Below are positions 10,649 to 23,371 of a DNA stretch of 64,000 nucleotides, in pieces (the first letter of the stretch is position 1; each line of letters starts with the position of its first letter). Made by a program: the position numbers and the translations under genes. The stretch covers positions 7,778,995-7,842,994 of the forward strand of contig CM017569.1 of the NCBI GenBank assembly GCA_007844125.1, read 5' to 3'. Below the pieces are notes generated by a model that saw only the letters and a program-made list of their open reading frames with translations, was not told the DNA's origin and made no database searches. This DNA is from Sinonovacula constricta. Lineage: Eukaryota; Mollusca; Bivalvia; Cardiida; Solecurtidae.

Positions 10649-13195
10649 ACGTATGCTGTTGAGTAGATATTTCTCTCATAACGTATGCCTGATGACCTGA
10701 TCAATAAGCTGTTTGTGTAGATATTTCTCTCAAAACGTATGTCTGATGACCTGATCAATAAGCTGTTTTTGTAGATATTTCTCTCATAACGTATGCCTGA
10801 TTTATCTGATCAATAAGCTGTTTGTGTAGATATTTCTCTCAAAACGTATGCCTGATTTATCTGATCAATAAGCTGTTTGTGTAGATATTTCTCTCAAAAC
10901 GTATGTCTGATGACCTGATCAATAAGCTGTTTGTGTAGATATTTCTCTCAAAACGTATGTCTGATGACCTGATCAATAAGCTGTTTGTGTAGATATTTCT
11001 CTCAAAGCGTATGCCTGATGACCTGATCAATAAGCTGTTTGTGTAGATATTTCTCTCAAAACGTATGTCTGATGACCTGATCAATAAGCTGTTTGTGTAG
11101 ATATTTCTCTCAAAACGTATGTCTGATGACCTGATCAATAAGCTGTTTGTGTAGATATTTCTCTCATAACGTATGCCTGATTTATCTGATCAATAAGCTG
11201 TTTGTGTAGATATTTCTCTCAAAACGTATGCCTGATGCCCTAATCAATAAGCTGTTTGTGTAGATATTTCTCTCATAACGTATGCCTGGTGACCTGGTCT
11301 ATAAGCTGTTGTGTAGATATTTCTCTCATAACAAATGCCTGATGACCTGATCAATAAGTTGTTTGTGTAGATTTTTCTCTCATAACGTATGCCTGATTTA
11401 TCTGATCAATAAGCTGTTTGTGTAGATATTTCTCTCATAACGTATGCCTGATGACCTGATCAATAAGCTGTTTGTGTAGATATTTCTCTCATAACGTATG
11501 CCTGGTGACCTGGTTTATAAGCTGTTGTGTAGATATTTCTCTCATAACGTATGCTTGATGCCCTGATCAATAAACTGCTGTGTAGATATTTCTCTCATAG
11601 CGTATGCCTGATTTATCTGATCAGTATGCTGTTTGTGTAGATATTTCTCTCGTAACATATGCCTGATGAGCTGATCAATAAGCTGTTGTGTAGATATTTC
11701 TCTCATAACGTATGCCTGATGACCTGATCAATAAACTGTTGTGTAGATATTTCTCTCATAACAAATGCCTGATGACCTGATCAATAAGCTGTTTGTGTAG
11801 ATATTTCTCTCATAACAAATGCCTGATGAGCTGATCAATAAGCTGTTTGTGTAGATATTTCTCTCATAACATATGCCTGATGACCTGATCAATAAGCTGT
11901 TTGTGTAGATATTTCTCTCATAACAAATGTCTGATGACCTGATCAATAAGCTGTTTGTGTAGATATTTCTCTCATAACGTATGCCTGATGAGCTGATCAA
12001 TAAGCTGTTTGTGTAGATATTTCTCTCATAACGTATGCCTGATGACCTGATCAATAAGCTGTTTGTGTAGATATTTCTCTCATAACGTATGCCTGATGAG
12101 CTGATCAATAAGCTGTTTGTGTAGATATTTCTCTCATAACGTATGCCTGATGACCTGATCAATAAACTGCTGTGTAGATATTTCTCTCATAACATATGCC
12201 TGATGACCTGATCAATAAGCTGTTGTCTAGATATTTCTCTCATAACGTATGCTTGATGCCCTGATCAATAAACTGCTGTGTAGATATTTCACTCATAACG
12301 TATGCCTGATGCCCTGATCAATAAACTGTTGTGTAGATATTTCTCTCATAACGTATGCTTGATGCCCTGATCAATAAACTGCTGTGTAGATATTTCTCTC
12401 ATAACGTATGCTTGATGCCCTGATCAATAAACTGCTGTGTAGATATTTCTCTCATAACGTATGCTTGATGCCCTGATCAATAAACTGTTGTGTAGATATT
12501 TCTCTCATAACGTATGCCTGATGTCCTGATCAGTATGCTGTTGAGTAGATATTTCTCTCATAACGTATGCCTGATGGCCTGATCAATAAGCTGTTTGTGT
12601 AGATATTTCTCTCATAACATATGCCTGATGAGCTGATCAATAAGCTGTTTGTGTAGATATTTCTCTCATAACGTATGCCTGATGGCCTGATCAATAAGCT
12701 GTTTGTGTAGATATTTCTCTCATAACGTATGCTTAATGCCCTGATCAATAAACTGCTGTGTAGATATTTCTCTCATAACGTATGCCTGATTTATCTGATC
12801 AATAAGCTGTTTGTATAGATATTTCTCTCATAACGTGTGCCTGATGGCCTAAACAATAAGCTGTTGTGTAGATATTTCTCTCATAACGTATGCCTGATGG
12901 CCTAAACAATAAGCTGTTGTGTAGATATTTCTCTCATAACGTGTACCTGATGGCCTGATCAATAAGCTGTTGTGTAGATATTTCTCTCATAACGTGTGCC
13001 TGATGGCCTAAACAATAAGCTGTTGTGTAGATATTTCTCTCATAACGTATGCCTGATGGCCTAAACAATAAGCTGTTGTGTAGATATTTCTCTCATAACG
13101 TGTGCCTGATGGCCTAAACAATAAGCTGTTTGTGTAGATATTTCTCTCATAACGTATGCCTGATTTATCTGATCAATAAGCTTGTGTGTAGATCA
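10649..13195. repeat. Minisatellite array, 53/54-bp unit, about 46 copies
   Basis: Head-to-tail units of the form GTAGATATTTCTCTCATAAC + GTATGCCTGATGACCTGATC + AATAAGCTGTTTGT. The length is 54 bp with CTGTTTGTG and 53 bp with CTGTTGTG. Variants cluster: 'aaaacgtatg(t/c)ctg' dominates 10.67-11.23 kb, 'gacctgatc/gagctgatc' roughly alternates at 11.77-12.16 kb, 'gcttgatgccctgatc...aaactgctg' dominates 12.18-12.53 kb, and 'gatggcctaaacaat' dominates 12.84-13.13 kb. Because 54 is divisible by 3, stretches of pure 54-bp units stay open on the minus strand as an 18-residue periodic frame. This is a consequence of unit length and not evidence for a gene. Confidence 0.97.
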
Positions 13196-14285
13196 GTCCT
13201 GTTACTCATGTACTAAACGGTAATATATCCAAACATGAATGGAATGAAGAGCGAATAGAAACTCAGTGAATCATACATTGTATTCGTATATAGACACATT
13301 GGCAGAGATACTGCATAGTATGTAGTGTTTGCACGGCAATTACCAGTAATTGTATTTAGTAATATTATGGAAGGAGCAGAAAAATAAAATGTAAAATTGT
13401 TATATGGTAAAATATGGTATTTTTGTACTCTGCAACATATTCGTTTCAATTGGTCAATTAAGCGGTATTGACCCTGATTTGGGCCGTGTTTTCAGTGCCC
13501 TTCTTATTTTTTATAGAAAGTTGTTACGCCAAGGGTGTTGCTTATACACATTTAAACATCGTTTTTTTTTTTCGATTTTTTTATTATATATCGTTTCAAC
13601 AATTTTATATTCCATGCAATATCAGTGAAAAGAGTGATAACATAACAATTGCCTACATTTTTTCTCAATAGTTTACTTTTGATGGTTTAGGTGTTTATTT
13701 ATTACTATCCCTGTCCATATTTTATCATAAGTATGGGTTTGAAATCACAATTTTCAAAGAGTAAGGTCGAGAAAGATAAGTATGACTTACTTAAAAAAAC
13801 CCGGCTCGTTCAAGGTAAAACTCTAGATCTCTTATTTATAATATTGTTTTCTGTACTGTTATCATGCAACCGAATTTTGATCTTATCACGTGTTAAATTG
13901 TCCTCCAAATTAACGTGTTTAAACGGCTTAATCTAAAAGAGAATTTATTTGTGCATTATTCTTTTTGTTTGTGGTGTGTGTATTTTTGCTATTGATTTTG
14001 TTGTGTTTTTTTGTTTCAATGTCGTGCGACCGAAATAAGCAGACGGTTTGATTTAGATCTGTTTGTCTGTTGGCATGCAAAATTAATAGAATCTATCATT
14101 GGAATGGATTCAAAATCTGAAGATTCCAAACCAAGAATTGAGTACTTAAACAAAAATGAGTCTTGGAGAATTTTGTTCAAGGACACCCGAGAGTTGAGGT
14201 CTCTTGATCTAAGTTTTATTCCATGATTAATTTCTTACTAACCGACGATTTAAATCCTTATATCGTGTGGATTTAAACGAAACAC
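13196..14285. other. Unannotated stretch with small ORFs of no known family
   Basis: Open frames of 67-81 codons on both strands (for example 13691-13936 plus) have no motif. A 71-codon frame at 14011-14226 (plus) reads hydrophilic and charged in its second half, ends just before a SINE, and is not recognised. No splice or promoter signal I would trust. Confidence 0.4.
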
Positions 14286-14498
14286 ACATAAGAACTAGTA
14301 ACTCCTTTGACTGCTTAGCCTCTTACGGTGTGTGTTCAAGTGTTGTTTGGGCCGAAGGAATTAATGTGGGAAGGTTTTGCATCTGACCTGCGCTGCGCCG
14401 GTGGTTCTATCCAGACATTTGTCTGTGGTTTTTATTCGCCAAAATAATTGCACGTCGTTATAATGACCATAAGTGGTCGATGCGATGTATTTTATTTA
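14286..14498 (+). mobile_element. tRNA-derived SINE, decayed head with good tail
   Basis: The tail 'gacctgcgctgcgccggtgg' (about 14383-14402), 'tctatccagacatttgtctg' and 'ggtcgatgcgatgtat' matches the SINEs at 4.8 and 6.4 kb. The head 'actgcttagcctcttacggtgtgtgttcaagtg' is a degraded box A-box B region. Linker 'gggccgaaggaattaatg' parallels 'ggggcgaagaacataatg' of the 4.8-kb copy. Confidence 0.55.
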
Positions 14499-15378
14499 AA
14501 AAGTAAAACTGCATCAATCTTATTGTTAGTTCAGTCAGGTGATGTTTGTTATCCATTAATTCGGTTTTATAATAAATCATCTAAATAATAGAGATGATGA
14601 CAATTCGTACCATTAAACAATATATGCCTTGTGCTAGCTTGTGTCTTGGGTTTATAACAAACATTAATTAATAAGGTTTTATAACAAATTCTATGTTGTT
14701 TTATTTCCAAACTGTTTAATTAAAAGTTTTCTTTTTGTGATAGTACCATTCAACAGCAGCAGAAGCATCGGCAACAAATGTTTCAGAACAATCATCGTCG
14801 TCATAAGATAAGATTTACATTCCTTTGTTGGCAGAGCTAAATTTTTCATAAATTACAAGAAGTACACACATAGTGAGCACACATAGACAAATCTTATGTA
14901 AATCCAATTGCGCCAGTACCCACCCAAATGACCTCATAGTCGCCATCAACAACTAACCGGGTGATGATGCTCGAAGCGAAATTAAATTGTTGTTCTGGGA
15001 TTTGGGCCTTTAATATTTTCGTCAGTTGCGCCCACAGCGTTAAGTTCCATTTTATATTGATTGTCCGGTTTCGATGAGATCAGCAGTCTATTTTCGTATG
15101 AGCCGTGACGACGTCATTTCTAAAGTATTTTATTATGGTTTCACAAACATCCCCGGAAAAGAAACTGCGTAAGATACCGCCTCTCGTCAGGAATCAGAGG
15201 TTGACCGCCAGATTAAGTGTAGGACAAAGTGATTGTCTGTGATCAGTGTCCTGTTTGGTAAGTCGATATGTCATCTTCTTTACCTACTCATGCAACACGA
15301 CCGGCTCTACCCCGATATAGGAAAATGCAATATTCCTCAGAACGTTGTAATGTTGCCATCCTGTGTTCACAATTATCA
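14499..15378. other. Unannotated stretch
   Basis: No gene or repeat recognised. GC content rises slightly between 15.0 and 15.35 kb, without an open frame other than those running into the CTT tract. Confidence 0.4.
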
Positions 15379-15440
15379 AAATTTCTTCTTCTTCTTTTTC
15401 TTCTTCTTCTTCTTCTTCTTCTTCTTCTTCTTCTTCTTCT

Positions 15441-15473
<33 letters not shown>

Positions 15474-15563
15474 CCACCTCATTCGTCTTCTTCTTTGTCA
15501 TCATCATCATCATTTTCTTCTTCTTCTTCTTCTTCTTCTTCTTCTTCTTCTTCTTCTTCTTCT

Positions 15564-15596
<33 letters not shown>

Positions 15597-15697
15597 CCAC
15601 CTCATTCGTCTTCTTCTTTGTCATCATCATCATCATTTTCTTCTTCTTCTTCTTCTTCTTCTTCTTCTTCTTCTTCTTCTTCTTCTTCTTCTTCTAT
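15379..15697. repeat. (CTT)n microsatellite with duplicated 123-bp module
   Basis: Long TTC/CTT runs are interrupted twice by the same block: 'cctcttcttctccacctc', 'attcgtcttcttctttgtc', '(atc)n attttc'. The copies start at about 15463 and 15586, a period of 123 bp (41 triplets). All open frames here (poly-Phe, poly-Leu, poly-Ser, poly-Lys, poly-Arg) are readings of the repeat, not proteins. Confidence 0.97.
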
Positions 15698-18600
15698 ATA
15701 CGTTCTAGGTCTTCTACCTTGATCGGTTTAAAGTTAAACTTACCAAAACTGTTCTTTGACGGTCTCAATAAAAAAAGTTATAATACATATATAATTGTAC
15801 GTAAAATGTAGATATTTTAATTTTCTTAAATCCAAACTTCGGTCATGCAAAATCATATATCGATGAACCATTATAATTTAAAGAAATATGTTTATCATAT
15901 CTAGATCTTATAATTGTTAAGCAATAATACTTTGTACAAGATTGTGACATAGATTTCTTTGTCAGTCACATGTCATGGCAAATATTAGCATGTTAAATTT
16001 ATATAGAATATTTAATTCCATAAACAAATAAATATACAGGGTTACTTCCAGTATTATTTGTCGGTGTATAACATAGACAGATAAGTTACTGTTGCAGTTT
16101 AATTGGTGAATTATTTATAAACTTAATAGAAATTCTGGGCAAAACAGGATTTTCAAGTTTCTAAAGCAAATATCATATCAAGAAAACAAAATACAATATT
16201 ACATATTGAATAAGACCTAGATTCTGAAAATAAAAATAATCTATTGATCCAATAACCTATAAAACCTTATAAACATATAGGAGAAAATAAAAATAAAAGT
16301 AAACTATAAAGCTTATTGGTTTGTATGTTTTAAAATACATCGCAGCGACACAGTCATTGTAGTATATCAACGTCCCGCTATAATTTGTCGTTAAGCTATT
16401 AATAAGGTCCTCGTCGGGAACTCACGCTGGGAGATGCTGGGCATGTCAAAAGAGATACAATTTTATTTTAAAACTTGCATATTCTTTAACACTCTATATT
16501 CATATACAAAGTTAGATAAAATTGAAGAAAAATATTAAGACATATTAAGCTATGAAGGATTGAGTTTTTTTAAACTTACATTCATGTCTATAAAGATTAT
16601 ATATACCCAAATTATAAGTGTGAGTTATAAGTTATGAGTTAACAACATTTCTTCAAAATATGTGAGAGAGAAAAGCAATGGTGATTCCAGTAACTATGCC
16701 TTCATATATGTTCTTTTTTAGGATCATTAAGTCTGGAGTTATTGTACTGTTTCAGAAAGATATTTCTTAGTATTTGACATTTTATTTCAAATTTTATGTA
16801 TAGCATAGACGAAGAAGAAACTACTTCAGCATTAGAAATGTTATTTCAGAGTTTGTCGCAGATCTTTTTCTTTGCAACCTTTTGTTGTTCATCTTCAATC
16901 TTTAAATCAAACTAATATTACACTGTAACAATGGAAGATGTGTGTGCTTCTGAACCCGCAATCAGAAATTCACCGCAAAAGAGCAATCCACGCCTTGACC
17001 ATTTAAGAGCATGTAGCAATGTCAGTGTTGCTGACAAGACTGACTCATGTTAAGAATCGTTTATTAGGACGTAAAAAGCAAACAAAATAGCAAAATAATC
17101 CAAACAAATATGCATAATAAAACATGACAGTACATATAATAAAACATAAAGTTCTGCCTCGAAATGTCGAAAATATATACGCCAACAATTCGTGTCATTA
17201 TGCGATGCATGTAATTTCCTTTCTTGCCCGAGTCTTGTGTTTTATAACAAACATTAAACATGCCATCTAACTATAACAATTGATGGTGTAACACTATTTG
17301 CTCAGTTTCCTATTCTCAAGACTCTTGTATGCTTCCTTACAAACATAAAATAAGATGTCGTAAAAGTGTCGGTATGTATGACACTTCCTTTCTTGCCTTC
17401 TTTTTTAACATTGATATCTCGAGATGTCAGTACTGGTTAACATATGTTACCATAATTTTTATTGGGCCATATAAGTTGTATTATGCACTAGATTATGAAT
17501 TAAGTTATTGTTCGTACAACAAAATATACCAAATTATTCTAAGAAAGATCAGAAGATCATCCAGAGAGGTCATCTGACATTCTCGTTAGGTGGCTCCAAC
17601 AAAGTCATGCGGCTATAAACCTCGGCATGTCAAGAGAATAAGAAAAAATGGATATCTTTATTGAAGGATTTAAAACAGGATGTCTAGATTTGTGGCTATA
17701 GGAGTGATCCATTTAAACGGTTAGTTAATGACTATTTTATAATCCCTTCCGGTTACACTTATTTAATTGTAAAATGTGATTGGAGACACTCATAAACGGT
17801 CGGATTTCGTTATCACATCTTTATTGAACTTTGAAAGACAAGTGTTTGTAGGAGCATTTTACGACAGTTAATTCCAATAAATATGGTAAGGAAAAACTCT
17901 TTAATAAAGTTAAATGAATTTATAACAACTTTGAAGTAACGACTTAGATGAATAGTTTTAAATTTGTGTTAAACCAATGGTGCCACAATTGTGTTTTAAT
18001 CATATCGTGTTCATTGTTTTGGTGTTTCATATAACATGAATTTGTAAGTGTCGGATTGCCGTTAAATCCAATTTACCATTTTACCAAATATTGCATAACT
18101 TGCCGGTGTTAAACGATTACCGTTACCAGATATAAAATAAAGAGAATATTAGGTTCATACAACCAAAATACCATATACTTATAAACACCCATTATAGAGT
18201 TTTAGAAAGGTGACAAAAAAGGGAATTGAGTGCTTGTCATAAACATACCAAAATAATACGTTTTGTACAGACCGGTTTAGCACATCTAAACAGTTAAACT
18301 ATTGGCAGTGACATACATAAACATTATATAAACTTTCCTCTAAATAGGAAGTTGCTTACGTAGGTTCTTTATGTGTTTATTAGTTTAAACGGCGATGCTT
18401 CGGGATTTAATAATGAAATTACCTAAAGATTTTGCACCATATTATGTCTCAAAATAATCAGTGAGTCTTTCTAGGAACTATAACCCTTAGATTATCTGTC
18501 GGCAATTTAAACTGTAGAGACCTGTTCTTTGTTATGAGGTAGGTCTGATCAAACGATTGTGGCCAGCAGACGTTTAGAAAAATATAAATGCGTCTACCAG

Positions 18601-19315
18601 ACATTTAGTATTTTAGACAGAACGATACGAATGCGTTTGTGTGTGAGAGTCGAGTGGTAACTCATTCTTTCACGCTGCTTGGAATTCATCATTTGATGAA
18701 GCTCGTTGAATGGGTAGGGTGTTGGCGTCAGCATTTCCGCAGGAAAGTCTACCAAGAACTGTATAAAACACGCGGCATTAGATGAGTTTCAATTAACAGA
18801 AATATAACTACTTATTTTGGTATAAACTCGCGTTGCATTTAAACCATATAATAGATTTTGCCCATTCTTGATTAGCTCATTGTTGTTGGGTTTTTTTTTC
18901 AGATTATTAAAAGCATTTAATTGTCACTGTAAATTAAATCGCAAAATAGTATAAGTTTGCTTTTAACGACACAAATGCTTTATCAACCCATCAGTCCGTA
19001 GAATGTCAAGTTATAATGAATTTTAAGTTCATAGTCCGGCGAGGATAAGTTAGAGAATTATATTGGCAGAATGCTTTTGAATAATGTATTCACAAAATGA
19101 ATAAAGAGTCATACTTACAGGTGGCATTAACCTTCCAAAAAGCCTTCGTAAAGAAAATCATTGCTCGCTCGTTAAAATGCATTTGTTATCAGTAAAAATA
19201 TATTTTTGTCAAAGTAATGTATAAGATATTATGAAAAGAGGCGCCATAGAAGGTCCATACATCTATATATTAAGATGTATTCTTTTTTTACGCGAACATG
19301 AACAATGATGTGCAG
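15698..19315. other. Unannotated AT-rich stretch
   Basis: About 3.6 kb with no supported gene, RNA or repeat. Small open frames at 17064-17261 (minus) and 17329-17577 (plus) carry no family signature. Confidence 0.45.
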
Positions 19316-22300
19316 CAAACAGAACAGGCCAAAATAGACTTTACAAAAGGGTTAGTATCTCAACTCTTACTGAACAGGCCAAAATAGACTTTACAAAATG
19401 GTCAGTATCTGAACTCTGACTGAACAGGCCAAAATAGACTTTACAAAAGGGTCAGTATCTGAACTCTGACTGAACAGGCCAAAATAGACTTTACAAAAGG
19501 GTCAGTATTTCAACTCTGCTCAGTGAACAGGCCAAAATAGACTTTACAAAAGGGACAGTATTTCAACTCAGCTCAGTGAACAGGCCAAAATAGATTTTAC
19601 AAAAGGGTTAGTATCTCAACTCTTACAGAACAGGCCAAAATAGACTTTACAAAATGGTCAGTATCTGAACTCTGACTGAACAGGCCAAAATAGACTTTAC
19701 AAAAGGGTCAGTATCTGAACTCTGACTGAACAGGCCAAAATAGACTTTACAAAAGGGTCAGTATTTCAACTCTGCTCAGTGAACAGGCCAAAATAGACTT
19801 TACAAAATGGTCAGTATCTGAACTCTGACTGAACAGGCCAAAATAGACTTTACAAAAGGGTCAGTATCTCAACTCTGCTCAGTGAACAGGCCAAAATAAA
19901 CTTTACAAAAGGGTTAGTATCTCAACTCTGCTCAGTGAACAGGCCAAAATAGACTTTACAAAGGGTCAGTTTCTCAACTCTTACTGGACAGGCCAAAATA
20001 GACTTTACAAAAGGGTTAGTATCTCAACTCAGCTCAGTGAACAGACCAAAATAGACTTTACAAAAGGGTTAGTATTTCAACTCAGCTCAGTGAACAGGCC
20101 AAAATAGACTTTACAAAAGGGTTAGTATCTCAACTCTGCTCAGTGAACAGGACAAAATAGACTTTACAAAAGGGTTAGTATTTCAACTCTGCTCAGTGAA
20201 CAGGCCAAAATAGACTTTACAAAAGGGTTAGTATCTCAACTCAGCTCAGTGAACAGACCAAAATAGACTTTACAAAAGGGTTAGTATTTCAACTCAGCTC
20301 AGTGAACAGGACAAAATAGACTTTACAAAAGGGTTAGTATTTCAACTCTGCTCAGTGAACAGGCCAAAATAGACTTTACAAAAGGGTTAGTATCTCAACT
20401 CTGCTCAGTGAACAGGCCAAAATAGACTTTACAAAAGGGTCAGTATCTCAACTCTCCTCAGTGAACAGGCCAAAATAGACTTTACAAAAGGGTTAGTATC
20501 TCAACTCTGCTCAGTGAACAGGCCAAAATAGACTTTACAAAAGGGTTAGTATCTCAACTCTGCTCAGTGAACAGGCCAAAATAGACTTTACAAAAGGGTC
20601 AGTAACTCAACTCAGCTCAGTGAACAGGACAAAATAGACTTTACAAAAGGGTTAGTATCTCAACTGTGCTCAGTGAACAGGACAAAATAGACTTTACAAA
20701 AGGGTTAGTATCTCAACTCAGCTCAGTGAACAGGCCAAAATAGACTTAACAAAAGGGTCAGTAACTCAACTCAGCTCAGTGAACAGGACAAAATAGACTT
20801 TACAAAAGGGTTAGTATCTCAACTCTGCTCAGTGAACAGGACAAAATAGACTTTACAAAAGGGTCAGTATCTCAACTCTGCTCAGTGAACAGGCCAAAAT
20901 AGACTTTACAAAAGGGTCAGTAACTCAACTCAGCTCAGTGAACAGGACAAAATAGACTTTACAAAAGGGTCAGTAACTCAACTCAGCTCAGTGAACAGGC
21001 CATAATAGACTTTACAAAAGGGTCAGTATCTCAACTCTGCTCAGTGAACAGGCCATAATAGACTTTACAAAAGGGTCAGTATTTCAACTCTGCTCAGTGA
21101 ACAGGCCATAATAGACTTTACAAAAGGGTTAGTATTTCAACTCTGCTCAGTGAACAGGCCATAATAGACTTTACAAAAGGGTCAGTATTTCAACTCTGCT
21201 CAGTGAACAGGCCATAATAGACTTTACAAAAGGGTTAGTATTTCAACTCTGGTCAGTGAACAGGCCAAAATAGACTTTACAAAAGGGTCAGTATCTCAAC
21301 TCTGCTCAGTGAACAGGCCATAATAGACTTTACAAAAGGGTCAGTATTTCAACTCTGCTCAGTGAACAGGCCATAATAGACTTTACAAAAGGGTCAGTAT
21401 TTCAACTCTGCTCAGTGAACAGGCCATAATAGACTTTACAAAAGGGTTAATATTTCAACTCTGCTCAGTGAACAGGCCATAATAGACTTTACAAAAGGGT
21501 TAGTATTTCAACTCTGGTCAGTGAACAGGCCAAAATAGACTTTACAAAAGGGTTAGTATTTCAACTCTGCTCAGTGAACAGGTCATAATAGACTTTACAA
21601 AAGGGTTAGTATTTCAACTCTGCTCAGTGAACAGGCCATAATAGACTTTACAAAAGGGTTAGTATTTCAACTCTGCTCAGTGAACAGGCCAAAATAGACT
21701 TTACAAAAGGGTTAGTATCTCAACTCAGCTCAGTGAACAGACCAAAATAGACTTTACAAAAGGGTTAGTATTTCAACTCAGCTCAGTGAACAGGACAAAA
21801 TAGACTTTACAAAAGGGTTAGTATTTCAACTCTGCTCAGTGAACAGGCCAAAATAGACTTTACAAAAGGGTTAGTATCTCAACTCTTACAGAACAGGCCA
21901 AAATAGACTTTACAAAATGGTCAGTATCTGAACTCTGACTGAACAGGCCAAAATAGACTTTACAAAAGGGTTAGTATCTCAACTCTGCTCAGTGAACAGG
22001 CCAAAATAGACTTTACAAAAGGGTTAGTATCTCAACTCTGCTCAGTGAACAGGCCAAAATAGACTTTACAAAAGGGTTAGTAACTCAACTCTGCTCAGTG
22101 AACAGGCCAAATTAGACTTTACAAAAGGGTCAGTAACTCAACTCAGCTCAGTGAACAGGACAAAATAGACTTTACAAAAGGGTCAGTATCTCAACTCTGC
22201 TCAGTGAACAGGACAAAATAGACTTTACAAAAGGGTCAGTATCTCAACTCTGCTCAGTGAACAGGCCAAAATTGACTTTACAAAAGGGTTAGTATCTCAA

Positions 22301-23371
22301 CTCAGCTCAGTGAACAGGCCAAAATAGACTTTACAAAAGGGTTAGTAACTCAACTCTGCTCAGTGAACAGGACAAAATAGACTTTACAAAAGGGTCAGTA
22401 TTTCAACTCTGCTCAGTGAACAGGCCAAAATAGACTTTACAAAAGGGTTAGTATCTCAACTCTGCTCAGTGAACAGGCCAAAATAGACTTTACAAAAGGG
22501 TCAGTATCTCAACTCAGCTCAGTGAACAGGCCATAATAGACTTTACAAAAGGGTCAGTATTTCAACTCTGCTCAGTGAACAGGCCATAATAGACTTTACA
22601 AAAGGGTTAGTATTTCAACTCTGCTCAGTGAACAGGCCATAATAGACTTTACAAAAGGGTTAGTATTTCAACTCTGGTCAGTGAACAGGCCAAAATAGAC
22701 TTTACAAAAGGGTTAGTATTTCAACTCTGCTCAGTGAACAGGTCATAATAGACTTTACAAAAGGGTTAGTATTTCAACTCTGCTCAGTGAACAGGCCAAA
22801 ATAGACTTTACAAAATGGTTAGAATTTCAACTCTGCTCAGTGAACAGGCCAAAATAGACTTTACAAAAGGGTTAGTATCTCAACTCAGCTCAGTGAACAG
22901 ACCAAAATAGACTTTACAAAGGGTCAGTATTTCAACTCAGCTCAGTGAACAGACCAAAATAGACTTTACAAAAGGGTTAGTATTTCAACTCAGCTCAGTG
23001 AACAGGCCAAAATAGACTTTACAAAAGGGTTAGTATCTCAACTCTGCTCAGTGAACAGGCCAAAATAGACTTTACAAAAGGGTCAGTATTTCAACTCTGC
23101 TCAGTGAACAGGCCAAAATAGACTTTACAAAAGGGTCAGAATCTGAACTCTGCTCAGTGAACAGGCCAAAAAAGACTTTACAAAAGGGTCAGTATCTCAA
23201 CTCTGCTCAGTGAACAGGCCAAAATAGACTTTACAAAAGGGTTAGTATCTCAACTCTGCTCAGTGAACAGGCCAAAATAGACTTTACAAAAGGGTCAGTA
23301 TCTCAACTCTGCTCAGTGAACAGGCCAAATTAGACTTTACAAAAGGGTCAGTATCTCAACTCTGCTCAGTG
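19316..23371. repeat. Minisatellite array, 50/53-bp unit, about 77 copies
   Basis: Unit: TGAACAGGCCAAAATAGAC + TTTACAAAAGGGTCAGTATC + TCAACTCTGCTCAG (53 bp). Shorter forms end in CTCTTAC or CTCTGAC (50 bp). The AATAGACTTTACAAAAGGG half is nearly invariant; the second half varies (GTTAGT/GTCAGT, TATCTC/TATTTC/TAACTC, CTCTG/CTCAG). Multi-unit blocks recur (see findings). The unit is not a multiple of three and contains TAG, so no frame survives. The array ends at 'gctcagtgaagtaattttt'. Confidence 0.98.

Noticed and set aside
10649..13195. CRISPR-like array
   Set aside because: Units are contiguous with no unique spacers, the whole unit repeats, and the DNA is eukaryotic. The same holds for 19316-23371.
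15233..15811. Open frames of up to 192 codons through the CTT tract
   Set aside because: Every frame on both strands is open because the tract is a triplet repeat; residues are poly-Phe, poly-Leu, poly-Ser, poly-Lys or poly-Arg with no flanking domain.
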